DNA from: Pyrenopolyporus hunteri
Lineage: Eukaryota; Ascomycota; Sordariomycetes; Xylariales; Hypoxylaceae
Assembly: GCA_902806595.1 (NCBI GenBank)
Contig: CADCXC010000035.1
Location: 744,001 to 808,000, forward strand
Length of the DNA: 64,000 nt
Direction: 5' to 3'
Shown one piece after another: positions 1 through 12,300 of this stretch (its first letter is position 1; each line of letters opens with the position of its first letter). The notes beneath the pieces are model-generated. The model had not been told where the DNA came from, made no database searches, and worked only from the letters and a program-made list of their open reading frames with translations. Position numbers and translations under genes: made by a program.

Positions 1-317
1 GGTAGTGGTAGCAGGCTTCCGAGCGGCCTGTAATGTTTTAGTCTTCGTTATCGTTCGCGAACGGCCGCACATTACGCTCCTCGACTCGCAACCTCTACCT
101 TGTTGAATGAAATGTAAATGCCGCCTAAAATGCACCCTTCCATCTTTCTCGTGGATTGGAAATAGATTAGAACACCCAGAACTCGCCGCCGATTTAGCTA
201 TTGGAACAGCCGCCAGCAGCCATCTAACTTCCTAACTCCTTCCATGGACCTCCCCTTCCCGTGTGTATACCGACTTCGCCATCCGGTGGCTGATGCTAAA
301 AATTAGGATTTGGCTTT
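1..317. other. Intergenic / 3' flank of the first gene
   Basis: Contains no convincing reading frame. It is the probable 3' untranslated and terminator region of the minus-strand Zn2Cys6 gene that ends just inside it. Confidence 0.5.
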
Positions 318-1624
318 TCACGCTCGCCGATTGAGGCGACCTAGCATTTTCTTGTCGATATCGTTGCTAGAAGGTCCACTACCCATTATGTTCTCCAAAC
401 TCATCACAGAACTCGCGGTACTATGCCCCGCCGGAGGGCCGGATGGACTGCCTCTCGGAGGCGGCGTTCTATTATCGTACCCAGCGTATGGCGTCGGCTG
501 AGGCTGGAGTTGCGTCAATGCCTGTAGGTGACCCGGGCTACCGCTTGACGAAGGGGATCGCCGCCGAGCATTGTCCTCGGGAAACGTGCTTGGAGGCGGT
601 AAACGCACACTATGCTCGTCGTCCGAAGGTCGCGGCCGCCGCCTACCCGGATCGGACCGCTCCTCCGAGAAAGATCCGTACGAGTTAGTGGGCGATGGTA
701 GCGGCTGGTCGTATTGCGGGTTCGTAGCTTGATAACTGCTTGTCGGGCCGAGATTCGACGGACCTGCCAGCGGTTGGCCGTATGCCCCAAATAGCTGTGT
801 CCCTGGCGGGATAGCGCCCTGTAATGCGGAAACGGGGACAAACGCCGTGGACGAGGAGGAGGAAACCGGCTGGAAGACGCAATCTTGATTCATCTTGATG
901 CAGTTTGTGCATTTACCACCAGGAGAGTTCTGATATCCACTACAACGGATCTGGAATCTCGTTAGCCCCTCGCAAAGAATTTGGGGCATGTCCGTCTGTA
1001 TAACGCGAACCTTACCTTCCTTCTCCTGCAGTATCTACAAGCAATCGAAGTTCGCTGCCGAGGAGCGGATTGCTGCATCACGGCAGCCCCTATCGGTCCA
1101 CCTCTCGCATACTCCGGGGGATATGCCCCAGAGGCGCCTCGGTCTGACCGGTACTGATAGTCGTACGGGTTTGGAGCGCTGTAACCCGTGAAGTATGACG
1201 GGCCTCTGGGATCTTGAGGATAGCTGGGTCTGGGGTCCGGAGTCGGTGCATGGACCGGGGGAAGAAATGACGGGTGGCTAGAGCCCGGGGGTGGGAAGGC
1301 GCCACCACCGCTGGGCGGCGAGTAAGCGGTATTTGGGGGGGCTTGTGCGGCGCTGGGCGGAGGGGCATATCCGTTTGTAGAGCTCGGCGAGGAGGCATAG
1401 TTGTTGAGCCTCGGATCCCAGGGCCGACCGCCAGACGCACCATAGGTACCTTGTGCATCTTGAATAGATGGTAGTCTTATTGCTCCTGTCGCCATCTGGG
1501 GCCGTGGATGATAGGGAATGGCTCTTGCACGATCGTCTTCTTCACTGGGGATGGGAGGATACTGGGAGTCGTCGTTTTGATCGTGCCTCGGCTGTTGTCC
1601 CCTATGTCGGCGGTCTTCTGCCAT
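318..1624 (-). CDS. Zn(II)2Cys6 zinc-cluster transcription regulator
   Basis: Two exons, 1624-1016 and 950-318, join in phase 0 across a 65-bp GT-AG intron to give 413 residues. The intron cuts the zinc cluster itself: Cys196 and Cys199 with the RRRK basic run are in exon 1, and Cys206, Cys217, Cys220 and Cys227 are in exon 2. Spacing is C-x2-C-x6-C-x10-C-x2-C-x6-C, a full binuclear zinc cluster, so sequence-specific DNA binding in the nucleus is expected from the family. The first 190 residues are Pro/Ser/Tyr/Gly-rich and disordered-looking. No fungal-specific transcription factor middle domain is visible, and the protein is short for the family. The C-terminus ends in a Leu/Arg-rich segment (MLGRLNRRA). 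The start is the first ATG of the open frame (MAEDRRH). The target genes cannot be told from sequence. Confidence 0.88.
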
Positions 1625-3269
1625 GCTACGTTAACAGACGCTTAGGGGCGCCAGGGCGAAATATGAGTGCAGTAACCACGTAGTAGTTAGAACAGGGCAG
1701 CTGTTTAGAGATCCGCTTGGAAGTGACGTGTCCTCGAGATTTTATAACTCTTAGTGACCCTGTGATTCTTATTTTCCAGTGCAGATTTCCTGGGGTAAAG
1801 CAGTGTAGTCAACGATGACCATAGCAATCCCCTTTCTCGCCCAGTTAGAACAGGATTTGAGAGAAGGCGAAAATAAGCCGTGGTAGGGTTCGAGTCTAGG
1901 AGCTGTTAGGTAGGCATATATAGGACCAATCCCCTTGGGAGGTACCGAGGTCGTTGGCCGCACGTACGACTAGGGGAGGGAGGCAACGGGAATGTGTAAA
2001 TAGACTCTATCGGCTCCAATTCTAAGACGGAACAAGGTAATTTAACGGCGTTAGAATTGGGGAAAGAGGGAATAGGGAAGGCGAAGACTGCGCATAGAAT
2101 GGCGGCGCAAGAAATTTAGGTGGAATGGCGGGGCCAACCTTAACAACTCAGATGGCGGAGTCTGTAGTGCCGGGAGGAAAGTGACGGGGTCTGAGTCTTC
2201 TATAATTTGATTGCGGGATCACCCTTGGGGGCTGCTGCAAGAGAATCTTGGAAGAGCCTAGCTAGCCCGTTAGCTGGAATGAACCGAGTTAAATAGAGTA
2301 ACGGAGCTAAAATAATAAGAGTAATAATAATATTAAACAATAATAACAATAACGGACGACAACAATAATAATAATAACCTCAATAATGGAAAATAATAAA
2401 ATATAGGGCACTTTCTGTTTTTTTTGTTTTTTTCTCTTTTCTTTTTGGAGTTAAGAACCGGGGGACTGAGAGGGGTCTAAGGGAGTAAACCAAGAATAAC
2501 TCATGTGTATGCATCCAAATGATCATATATAGCTGATGAATTTCATTCGAAAAAAAAAATATAGACACACACACGCGCGTGCAATCACAGGTCTCTGCCA
2601 ATACAAGACTGGCGGCTAGACAAAACTAACCTTTTGTCTAGAGACTATGCAGATCGCAGAGGCGGCGGGTTGGCTAGCTGACTAACAAATAGCCAGCTAC
2701 CAACAGTGCGACCTTGAACGACAAGCGGGTTTTGAATGGGCCGATGTCTAAAGGGCCACTTCAGCTAGGTAGACAGGGCAGGCAAGGCATAGAGTAAAGT
2801 TGCCGGGGGGTTTCAGTTTAGGGCGAGCAACGCTAGCTGCGAGCCGGCACGTTAGAGGAAGCGCGGTTCGTGTGTAGGTAATGTACGTTGTGGGTGATTG
2901 TGCGTATATGCCCAGGTATGTATATAGTATGTATAGGTGGTGTATACGTGATATGCGCATGTGCGAGTGTCTGGCGACTTACTATGTATGTATATGGATG
3001 TTGGGGCACAAGGACAGGGACGCCAACAAGTATGCGGACGCCAGTTTTGAAAGCGGAGCAAGGGCCCGCAGTGCAAGGGTAACGAGGGCGGGAATGGGAA
3101 TAGACAACGAAGAACCTGGAGAGGCCAGGAGAGACGGGGAAGAGGCTTAGGGTGTTGTTGAGATGCAGAGGATGAAGGATCTTGGAAATGCCCGAGTTAC
3201 TTACGTTATATAGGTAAGACAGACGGAAGTTTTGTAAGTGGTTTGGTGTAAGTTGATTCGAGCAATGGA

Positions 3270-3345
3270 TGGGGGGGATGGGGCAATGGGCGATGGGCAA
3301 TGGGTGATGGGCAAATGGTTAATGGTTAATGGTTAATGGCTAATA
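3270..3345. repeat. Short minisatellite of 7-8 bp units
   Basis: Imperfect tandem copies related to GATGGGCA change into copies of ATGGTTA towards the right end. It lies in the gene-free region upstream of the Zn2Cys6 gene. No function is evident. Confidence 0.7.
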
Positions 3346-3949
3346 CTTTAAATAGGCGATGGGGAAATGGGGAACGCGAGCGGTGCGGTGCGAGAGGTAC
3401 GGTGCGAGCAACGGGCGTTGTTGTGTCTGCGCTCAAACACACGAAAAAAAAAGAAGACGAAAACTCTCAAGTCGCAGCGCTCGACCAAGTTACGAGGTCC
3501 CAGGATGCAAAGTAGAAAAACGTACCGTTTTTGCCCTTTTCTCTTCTTCCGTCTCGTTCGAATGACTGACTGCGCATAGATAGAGCTAATGCCCTACTAG
3601 CGGCAGCGTTCCTTTCCGGGGTGGGCTATTAAGAACGGTGATTCGCGCCGGTGGACCAGAATTAAAAAGAACGGAACCCGACGGCGGATGAGCTACTGCG
3701 GGTAGGGGAGGGTGTGTGGACGAGTTGGCGACCGAGAACTACGTCTTAGCATGAGCTATTGAGTCGCTAGCCGAGCAAAAGGACGCCTACCTGCGGAGTG
3801 GCTAAGGCGAGCTGGATGATCTCACTAACGAAAGGTAGTTCCGTCCTGCTGCTGCCGAGACGTTGGTGAGATTTGGTGAGATGGAGGGACGAGATGGATT
3901 GATGATTGAGTTGTATGTGTATATGTATGTACGCGAGAGAGAAGGGGGG

Positions 3950-4070
3950 GAGGAGGGAGAGGGAGAGGGAGCGAGCGCGTGTGTATGTGAGAGTGTGAGT
4001 ATGTGAGTATGTGAGTATGTTTATGGTTGGTGTAGTAGAGAATGTGTGTATGTGTGTATGTGTGTGCAGG
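3950..4070. repeat. GT-rich microsatellite tract
   Basis: Alternating GAGAGGGA and GTATGTGA-type units on the plus strand. It is low complexity and produces spurious His/Thr-rich frames on the other strand. Confidence 0.7.
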
Positions 4071-4379
4071 TATTGCACGTGTGCCCGCGCCGAAAACCCA
4101 AAGGTGAGGCTATTGCGGGTGTTCGCCAAACAGTGAGTGCTCCAGAACAGGTCGAGCCAGCGGTGATGCGAAACCTTCGCACGGTCACCGCCTGCGTAGT
4201 GTTCAATGAGTTATGCGACGGAGAGGCGCAATAGGAAGAAAAAGGCGGGAGCGGCGGTCTCGTTGCACCGAGGTTCTTCGAAGAAAAGTTGCGATGTCCG
4301 ATGTCTAGGCGATGTCTGATGTTCGAATTGGGGAAACGGCAATAAACTAATAGCGTTTTGAGACTTGGGCTAGATTTGG

Positions 4380-4490
4380 CGGCTTCTCTCTCTCTTTCTC
4401 TCTTTTTTTTTTTTTTCTTTTTTTGGTCCTTTCTGTTCTTGCTCCTTCTTCTTTCCTTTTTCCTTTTCGAAAAGAGAGAGGAAAAAAAAA
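4380..4490. repeat. Polypyrimidine/polypurine tract
   Basis: A CT-rich run passes into a long T run and further TTC-rich sequence on the plus strand. It is low complexity and encodes only spurious Lys/Arg/Glu frames on the minus strand. Confidence 0.7.
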
Positions 4491-6054
4491 GGGCGGGTTT
4501 TCGCTCCAATCAAGTCCAAGTTTAGCCTGGTACCTCGCGCGCCTAATGGGCGATGGGTGGGATCCCGTCAGAACGGTTAGGCCCTAACAGGGTCGCAGAA
4601 TTGGCCGCAGAAGGAAGCCCCAATCTGATTGAGTCTAAGGAACTTCCCTTCTTTCCAATATATGCGTGTGTGTACGTGCTTAAATGGGTGGTGTGTGCGT
4701 TGCGCGCTTGTGTTAAGAGAGAATAGCCTTCTTCCGTCTTCGTCTTCCTTCCTTTTCTTCCTTTTTTTCCCCTTTCTTTAAAAAAGGGGGAGAAAATAAT
4801 AACGATGATAATAGACGAAATAAAATAAAATAAAATAATAAATAGAAGTTGCCGACGCTTTTAGACTTGGATAACGGACTGGAATAAGCCCTGTGCACGT
4901 TTTGCCCCCTTCTGCTAACAGATCCTGGGCTTAGAAGCCCAATACTTGACTTACCTAAGTACCTAAAATATAAGAGGTATCAATGTGGGTTTAATTGGGG
5001 GGGCAAGGTACTTAGGCGAGTGATCTGCTCGTGTACTATTACATACATGTAAGTAAATTTGTATGTAGGCGGGATGAGTGTGTAAGTCATGTGCACGACT
5101 TACAAATTATTTGCAGTTTTATACGACACTAAACGTGGCAATGCTGAGATTTGTATCGTGCCGTAACCACCAAGGCAAGATTCGTAGGTAAGGAGGTCCG
5201 CAAGAAAGTAGGTGGATAGGTGGTAGATGGCCAACTCGGCTGTTTGAGACTGACTACCTTCACCTGCGCCCTACCCCGACGATAGCGCGCCACGCTCGGA
5301 TATCGAGGACTGGGCTGTCTTAGTAATCCTTTTTTTCTTCTTCCTTTCTTTCTTCTTTCTTTTTACTTTTTTTCTTTTTCTATTTCTTCCGCTTCGTTAT
5401 TTTTAGCCCGGTTTGTAGAATGTCTACTGTGCCACTCGCGTGGCAGCAATGCGGCGTGGAAGAGATTTCTGGCCGAACCGATCCTTTCGCTCGGTCCGTT
5501 TGACCTTGACGTTCGGGACCAAGCAGGGTATTCAAGGTAATTAATTATAGTTCCAGAGTGCCGCAAGGCTGGCGAGGAGTTATGCGAATCCGATCCCTCC
5601 GTCTCTGCCTTTTGTTACTCGAAATAGTTCGCTCTCCTTTCAACCACGTCCGATATACGGATAGGATGGCTAGGTAAATATCGAGGAAGAGAGGGGGGAG
5701 AAAAGAAAAAGGAAACTGAGGTCTAATAACCCTCGGTTTCGAAATGACTGGCTGTCCGATCCTTCTTAGAATATGCAAACGTGGCTTGTCCCGAGGGCCT
5801 GGTACGCTTCGGGTAGGCCGTTGTTAGGCTGCTCGGCTTGCCGGCTCGGGGTGGCTGCGCATGCACCACGAAGGGGCCCGGTGAGGTTGCCGAGAAAGTT
5901 TACAACTGCATGCAATTCGCAGATGCGACCCAGTAGGATAATCGTTGGATCGAAGCAGATGAGGAGAGTAACTTCGCTGGATAAGGTTGAAGGGCTGGCC
6001 AAATGCGAGTCAGCGAGTATTATTATGCTTGCTGGTGGGGCGGTCAGCTGTGTA

Positions 6055-6260
6055 GGTAGGCAGTTTTTTCTCTTCTTCTATTGTTATTATTACTCTCTCT
6101 CTCCCCTCCGCTTTCTCTGCTCCGTCTTCTTCTCTTCTCTTTCCTTTCCCTTTTATTATTATTATTTTTCCCCCTTTCCCCTGTTTCCCACCCCCTCCCT
6201 TCTTCCTATATATCCCTCTCCGTGTATGCGTCTTCTAACCCCCCCTCTTCCCTTCGAGTT
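6055..6260. repeat. Polypyrimidine tract
   Basis: Long CT/TTA-rich stretch on the plus strand. It makes the surrounding open frame appear Phe/Leu/Tyr/Ser-rich, which is why that frame was not called as a gene. Confidence 0.65.
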
Positions 6261-9200
6261 TGTGTGCTCCAGGCCTGCTTGCTCGATACCGCTAATCAGG
6301 CCAACGGGACTCCTCGGTTGGACCCAACTGACGGGGCCCAGGTACGTGGTGCAACGCCGCACGTATGGGGAGGGTGGTGTACGCGTGGATGCTTTTTCTT
6401 TCTCTATTGTACCTATACAAATACCCGCCCAGGATCCTTCGCTTCCCGTCGTTAACCCTCGAGCATGGGGGTCACGTTGGATGGATGGATTGTGTACCAG
6501 CTGGGGCTAATAGGCACCTGATGCACGCAACGCAAGCGTGCAAGGTCCTTTCGGGTTCAGATGACGGGGTAGCCGTCAGCTAATCACGATGCCGATGGCT
6601 TGACCCAAGGCTCTGGGCGCTCAGCTTTCTACTTCCCCTCCTTGTCCAGACCAGGGTAGCCTTTAGCGTGCGCCAGTTTGTTCTCACACCGCTGCTTTTC
6701 CTTCGACAGATACCTGGGGGGAGGAACCCCTAATAGCCTGCCCTGCTAATACTATTAACTTATTTGACACGCCTTATACAGAGCAGGATGCGGTTAGTAA
6801 CCTAATGCGTCCAAGGATAAGATTGATAAACGCCAGCCGTTCGTGCTAGCCCTCCCTAGAACGGAAATGCGGTAACGGAATACAAGGCGGGCGGATAGAT
6901 CCCAACGTAGCGGTTCGACGGGGTGACCCGAAACTCTGATCAACGGGCTGCGCTCCCACAATATTCTATCCCGGAGGAGCACGCCAATAGGCAGCTGCGG
7001 CCAAACCACCGCCGCCACCACTACCACCACCCGGCTACTATATTATAGAAATTGTGTATGTGACAGCGGATGATATGACAAAGCGGGTTTAAGTCCCGCT
7101 ACCATGGCTCTCCGATGGCGTAAGTCGTAACGAAAAGTAACTGGTACTTTGCGAGTCCGCGACGCGAAAAGATCCAGCAAGGAATTGATCCCAGAACCCT
7201 TTCCTTGACCGGGGGGCGATAGCCAGTGCAAACCAAGCCAGACCCTTAGCCTTTGCGGGATGCGCTACGTATTCAGACGTTGCCGATTAGGTGTGATGGA
7301 TATAATAGACAGGTTAGCGCCTGGAAGATGTGATGGAGTGTGTAGGTTGTAGGTGCGCGATTGATTGCCCTTTTTTTTTTCTAGTTAGAACGGTCTGCAC
7401 GGAAATGGCAAGTCGCTCTCCATCCGTATATGTGCGACTCGGACATGCGTGAGATCCGAAAACCGCCGTCAACTTATACGAAGGGTGAGCCGCCGATGTT
7501 GGTTAAATCGCCGACTCTAGAGAAGCAATCAAAGGATGGGTCGAACTCGACAGACGAAACTAGAGAATTGTCTGTTCCTAACTCTAGGATGCCAACCCTA
7601 CCCGGATAGAGGATTTTAAGGAAACGCGAGGAAGAGGTGCCCAGAAGCACGTTAGCTGTTCCGCCATTTGACTACGGTGAGCTTCACAGGTCGTACGAGA
7701 GATCAAACGGGGAGGTCTACAAGCGGCTGCCGTGCGACATCCAAAGGACGGCAAAAACCCCTGAGAGGACAGGACGCATGCAACATGTAGTGAGATAGAA
7801 TCATTAGATGGACGGGATGGTAGGCTGTGTGGGCAGCAGCGGGGCCTAGTGCTATTGTATATTACATGTTTTTTTCGCGCTTCACATTGCAGTTGAGTCA
7901 CTTGGGTGTACCGCAGCGTGCGAGGTGAGAGGGTGGGTATGCATTCTGCATGGCCCTTCCAAACTGCTACCTCGTGATCTTCCCGCGATGGACGTTGCCG
8001 CGAACGGAACTCCGCCCGTGCCTTTCGTCATATTCCCGTGTTCCTTGTCATATAAAGCCTCGCAACTTTGCACCACACCTTAGCAGCTTCGGGGCTTGTG
8101 TGCTGCGCAGGACAGCTGCGAGTTTGTCTAGACCCTTTGAATGTCTCTCGCGCCGCCGCGATAGGGGTCCACTCTAAGCCGAGACCCTAACCACGGCGCT
8201 CGTACAATATTATACGATATAATACATGCATTAAGTACCAAAGGTGGTAAGAGGTAGCAGTAGGTATGTAGGTATGTATAGGCTGGTAGGCTGGACCTAC
8301 GTCGGCCTTGACGCACCCCGGCAATGTGATTAGCAGATTAGCAGACGCAGTCAGCCTCGGCCCTGTCCTTCTGTGGGGTACAGACAAGGTAAGAGGTGAC
8401 ATTCTTAATATATATACCATACATATATCACGGTCAACAGCCCTATATTGTTATTGTCCATTATCTACCTGCTCTACCTTATATTCTTACTGCCGAGTGA
8501 AGGCCCCTGTCCATCCCGCACGAGAGTTCCCGACTAACGTAATCCGTCGACTACGTTTAGGAGATTGTTGCAATCACTGGTCATTGTAACTTGCCACTAT
8601 TATATGCGGTGGTATGGGCATGTTTCAGAGTATGCAACATTGGCTGTTCTGCACGCCGTGATGGTGTTCTAGAAAATGGCACGGGCGGGTATGACGAATA
8701 TCTAAAAAGGCTACACGTACCGAATCAAAAAGGGTTACGTTAGTTATCAGCAATGCAGGCGGTCCCGTAATAAGCAAGTTACTAAATAAAAAGGTAGGGT
8801 ACCTAAATGTATTATAGAAGGCCGCCTCGCACTATACGTAGCATCGGGGTGATTCTTCTATTGCAGGTACATGTAGGTAGACAGGACAATTTTTGCACAT
8901 GTCAGATATAGCAGGGGGCATTACGGAGAAATAACGAGACCCAAGATCCGGACGGGCGGGTTCGCCGGAGGCATAAATAGGCAGTAAGCAAGGGGATCAA
9001 TGAAAATAACAATCGACACTTTGCGCTGTTTATGCACACATCCCGACAGTGATACTATGTAGACGACTGCGGAGCGAATTACAAATTCGCCGTGAGATAA
9101 GATTGGACAATTACCTATATAAACCCAGATTCAAGGGCCGAGGAGGGATGGAGAGGTGATGCATTCCTATATATATCCGAATTCGTACCTGTTTTAAGAA

Positions 9201-10119
9201 CGGGTATATAGGCCAAGGGGTGGAAGGTGACGACGACGACGAGCGCATTGATCGGACTACAACATTTGTTGGTACCTGAGACCTCCGATATGCGAAAGTA
9301 TCTCTCTGGGCATGTAGGTAGGTGGTATTTAAATTTGAAGTGCGTGTCATGCTGGACGCCCGGGATCGTTCTGTGTTCACCAGAACTCGACATCTCCGTG
9401 CGCATTGAATAGGATTCCATGAGCTGAGCGGAGCTAAGCTAAGAGTTAAAGCTACCCATCACATCTCAAATACCTGTCGCATCCCGTAGGTACGTACGTG
9501 GTACAGTTTAATACTACCTCTGTGAGTAATGACAGATCCTCCCGTGGCCGGGTCGCCGTTAGCCCCCTTTTCTTCTCACATACAGCTCCAGCCCACCCCC
9601 GCTCCCCACCGTTACATTGTGTTGATCGCATTGCGCTAAGCCGTCCAAGGTAATTTTCCATCCGGGTCCGCCTCCTCATCCCTCCGTTTGGTAATGGATG
9701 AGCCGGACCGCGAGTTTCATTGGTCCCATGGCAGCTCTCGAGGCATCGAATCTGGTTAAACCAAAGCAGGGGGGGAGGGAGGACAGGGGAAACAGGGGCA
9801 GGGCCCAGCGGTAATGCGGGAAGGGAGCAAGGGGTGGGAGGATTCGAGGTCGCTCCAAAGATGCGTGCGTGGTAAGGCGTGGGAAACATGGTAGCAGGAG
9901 ATACCACATAGTACCTGTTGTACAGTACATACAGCCGTCCATCGTATGCGGTATCGTATCGTGCAACACATACAAAGCAGCAAGGGACGGGGCTCACGCG
10001 CCCGTAAGAAAATCCTACGCTTCTCCGATACAAGTTCCAAGTCCCCATGTAGCGTCAAATAACTCTGGCAAACCTGACTTAGTAGGAATGCCGACGTGAT
10101 TGCTTCCCCCGATCGCCAT

Positions 10120-10178
10120 CCGGCCGGCATCCATCCATCCACCCATCCATCAATCCATCCATCCATCCATCCATATAG
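10120..10178. repeat. CATC tetranucleotide microsatellite
   Basis: About a dozen CATC units with a few interruptions, followed by CTAC- and CACC-type units to about 10220. Non-coding. Confidence 0.8.
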
Positions 10179-12300
10179 TTGTAAGCAACCTACCTACCTA
10201 CACCCACCTACACCCACCTACTCAATGCCAAACCGCAACAAATTTCGATAGCTATGCATGTTATACCTGCTCGAGCATCCGCGCAGTTTCGTGACGCGTT
10301 GCCTATTATGTCCCGCCCGCTCGACTACCTTCGACCCGGCGCTCCGCATACCCCAAAATACACCCGGCTTATGGTCCTCCTGTGCGTAGCCCTCCAAACC
10401 GGACACTATATCGCGCCTGCCCTGAGGAGGCAAATCCTCCCGCCGTCGTTAGCGCTATTAGAAGAGGGTGTGGCCGGCGATGGATGCTGCATATGATGCG
10501 CCGTACTACTACCCGTCCCTCACCTCTCACCGTCGAGAATCGAACTTGAGAATCCTCCCCTCCCCCGCTACACCTCTGCCCTTTTGTATCCTTACCCACA
10601 AGGCACGGAGGTCGCTCTACGATGCTGCGTGACCTTGCACGTCTCGCGACGCAACGGAGGCGATTGATCCTTCCTGTACACCCTCTTATGATTTAGCTTG
10701 TCGCATCGTGATCCGACCATTGTCTAGGTCTCGACGGATTTGCACCGGCCCCGAAACGGGTCGGTAACCTATTTGGTGGTCCCTGAGTCAGAGAAGCCCT
10801 TGGACGGGGCGATGGGGCGCGAGCCAATCGCATACCAAGGAATATATACCTACCTACCACCAACGTGTGCAGTCTGGTCGTTCGCCTTTCAGAGCCGACG
10901 CCAGGCGCAAAGCCCACTTCGGGTATGGGAAGCGCTAATGATGGTGACAGGTCACCGTACCTATTCCCATCGGTTCGTTAGTATCACCTCAAGTTCTCTC
11001 GCCCAATCAGTCTCTTGGCAGGGGAGTTGCTAGATCGTATGCGTGGTGAATCAGCATTGCCGTATCTAGCCCAAACCGCCTCATTCCAGTTACAGTCTCC
11101 TGTCGCCGGCCCTTTTACTTCCTTCGGTGAGGCGCGGGCTGGTCAGCTTGAATGGCTGACTTCAGCTGTGGTCATCATGTTCGTGTTTAATGTCATCGTC
11201 ATCATCATCACCACCATTACCACGATTATTACCATTCACCACCCTTCCTCTCCGTCACCCTCGCTCATCCTTCAAGCTCGTTCCCGCCCTCGGCTTACCC
11301 TATCGATACCTGTCTAGAGTGACGCATTGGACATATGCATCCGCCACCTTTTAGGCTCTTCCCGTCCTTCGTACATATCCGCTCCCATCCCGTGCAGATC
11401 CATGTTCGTTGGAACCAGACCCGTCGACCCACCTCTGTGCCGTATCTGTAGTTGTGTACCGTGTACCATCGCATTCGGCTTGAATTGCTGCGCTCCAGCT
11501 TCAAAACGCTTGGGCTGGCGAAGCCCAATTACATTCAGTTGCGATCACATTTAATTTTTAGCTGAGGGCACCTAGTGCTTATTCGGGCAGCCAATGACGA
11601 GGCAGCGGAGAAATGCTCTAGAATATGCTTGTCATTCTCCCTCGCGCACGTGGATAGCGCAATAGTTCGATCCTTCGCCGTAGCATCGCTTCATTAAGCT
11701 GAACCCTCGTGTAACCCTAGCCGTCGACGGCTATACTACCTGAGTGGTCTTGCTCGTCCCCCATCCTCTCTGCTGTATCACGCGCAGCAGCTGACGTCCA
11801 TCAGAAGACAATTTTTACGTCGGGTCACAATACCGTTTCATCCAATTTTCATAGAATCACAAATTAAGCTACCTCGGTTTCTGTAAAAGATTAAGATTGT
11901 CCTCAACAACCCCGACGAGGCGTCGCTGTCAGTCAATGCAAGCCCCATGTCCCACGTAAAACCCCTCGCCGTTGGCTACAGACTTCCCAGCTGCTAGCTG
12001 AGGATGGGATAGATTGCAATAGCGCGCCACGGCTTTCTGCAGGTATTGGACGTTGCAACCAGCACAGACTCCAGACACGAATGAGGGTCGGGGTCGAGGG
12101 CGGCGGGTACCAGTTTACGAGGTTGGGTTGGTTCAGCGCATTGAACACAAACTCGCACGACAAAGTCCCGACGCAGACTCGATGTTTGCCTGCATAATCT
12201 AAAGCCACTAGTTCATCTGTACGCCCAACCTGCACTAGTATGAAATACTGCTCAGGCCTAATACCGCGGAGGCGACAAGAATCAATCGTGCCTACGTAAT

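Larger units (their letters stand above)
1625..5350. other. Gene-free upstream region with low-complexity tracts
   Basis: No supported gene. It holds AT-rich trinucleotide runs near 2300-2400, a GATGGGCA-type minisatellite near 3270-3345, a GT-rich stretch near 3950-4070, long pyrimidine runs near 4384-4460 and 4730-4780, and an AAAAT run near 4815-4845. Open frames here are made of repeat-encoded residues and are not believed. It may carry the long 5' untranslated region and promoter of the Zn2Cys6 gene. Confidence 0.5.
5351..12300. other. Gene-free region, mixed composition
   Basis: No supported gene. It includes a pyrimidine-rich plus-strand zone near 6060-6260, a CATC tetranucleotide run near 10120-10175 and an ATC/ACC-rich stretch near 11190-11245. 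The longest open frames (up to about 245 codons near 5773-6510) are driven by these tracts and show no domain. A perfect 5-bp T-arm-like hairpin near 7090-7110 was noted, but no full tRNA fold could be built around it. Confidence 0.5.

Noticed and set aside
3767..4509. Overlapping minus-strand frames rich in Lys/Arg/Glu or His/Thr
   Set aside because: They are translations of CT, T and GT repeats and are not protein-like.
5773..6510. 245-codon open frame on the plus strand
   Set aside because: Its middle is translated polypyrimidine tract (Phe/Leu/Tyr/Ser runs), and no domain or splice structure supports it.
7090..7110. T-arm-like hairpin GCGGG/CCCGC with loop TTTAAGT, resembling a B box with CG changed to TA
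   Set aside because: No matching acceptor stem, D arm or A box could be built around it, so it is not called as a tRNA or SINE relic.
7165..7235. Minus-strand sequence with a weak B-box resemblance (GGATCAATTCC)
   Set aside because: It departs from the consensus at key bases and no cloverleaf forms.
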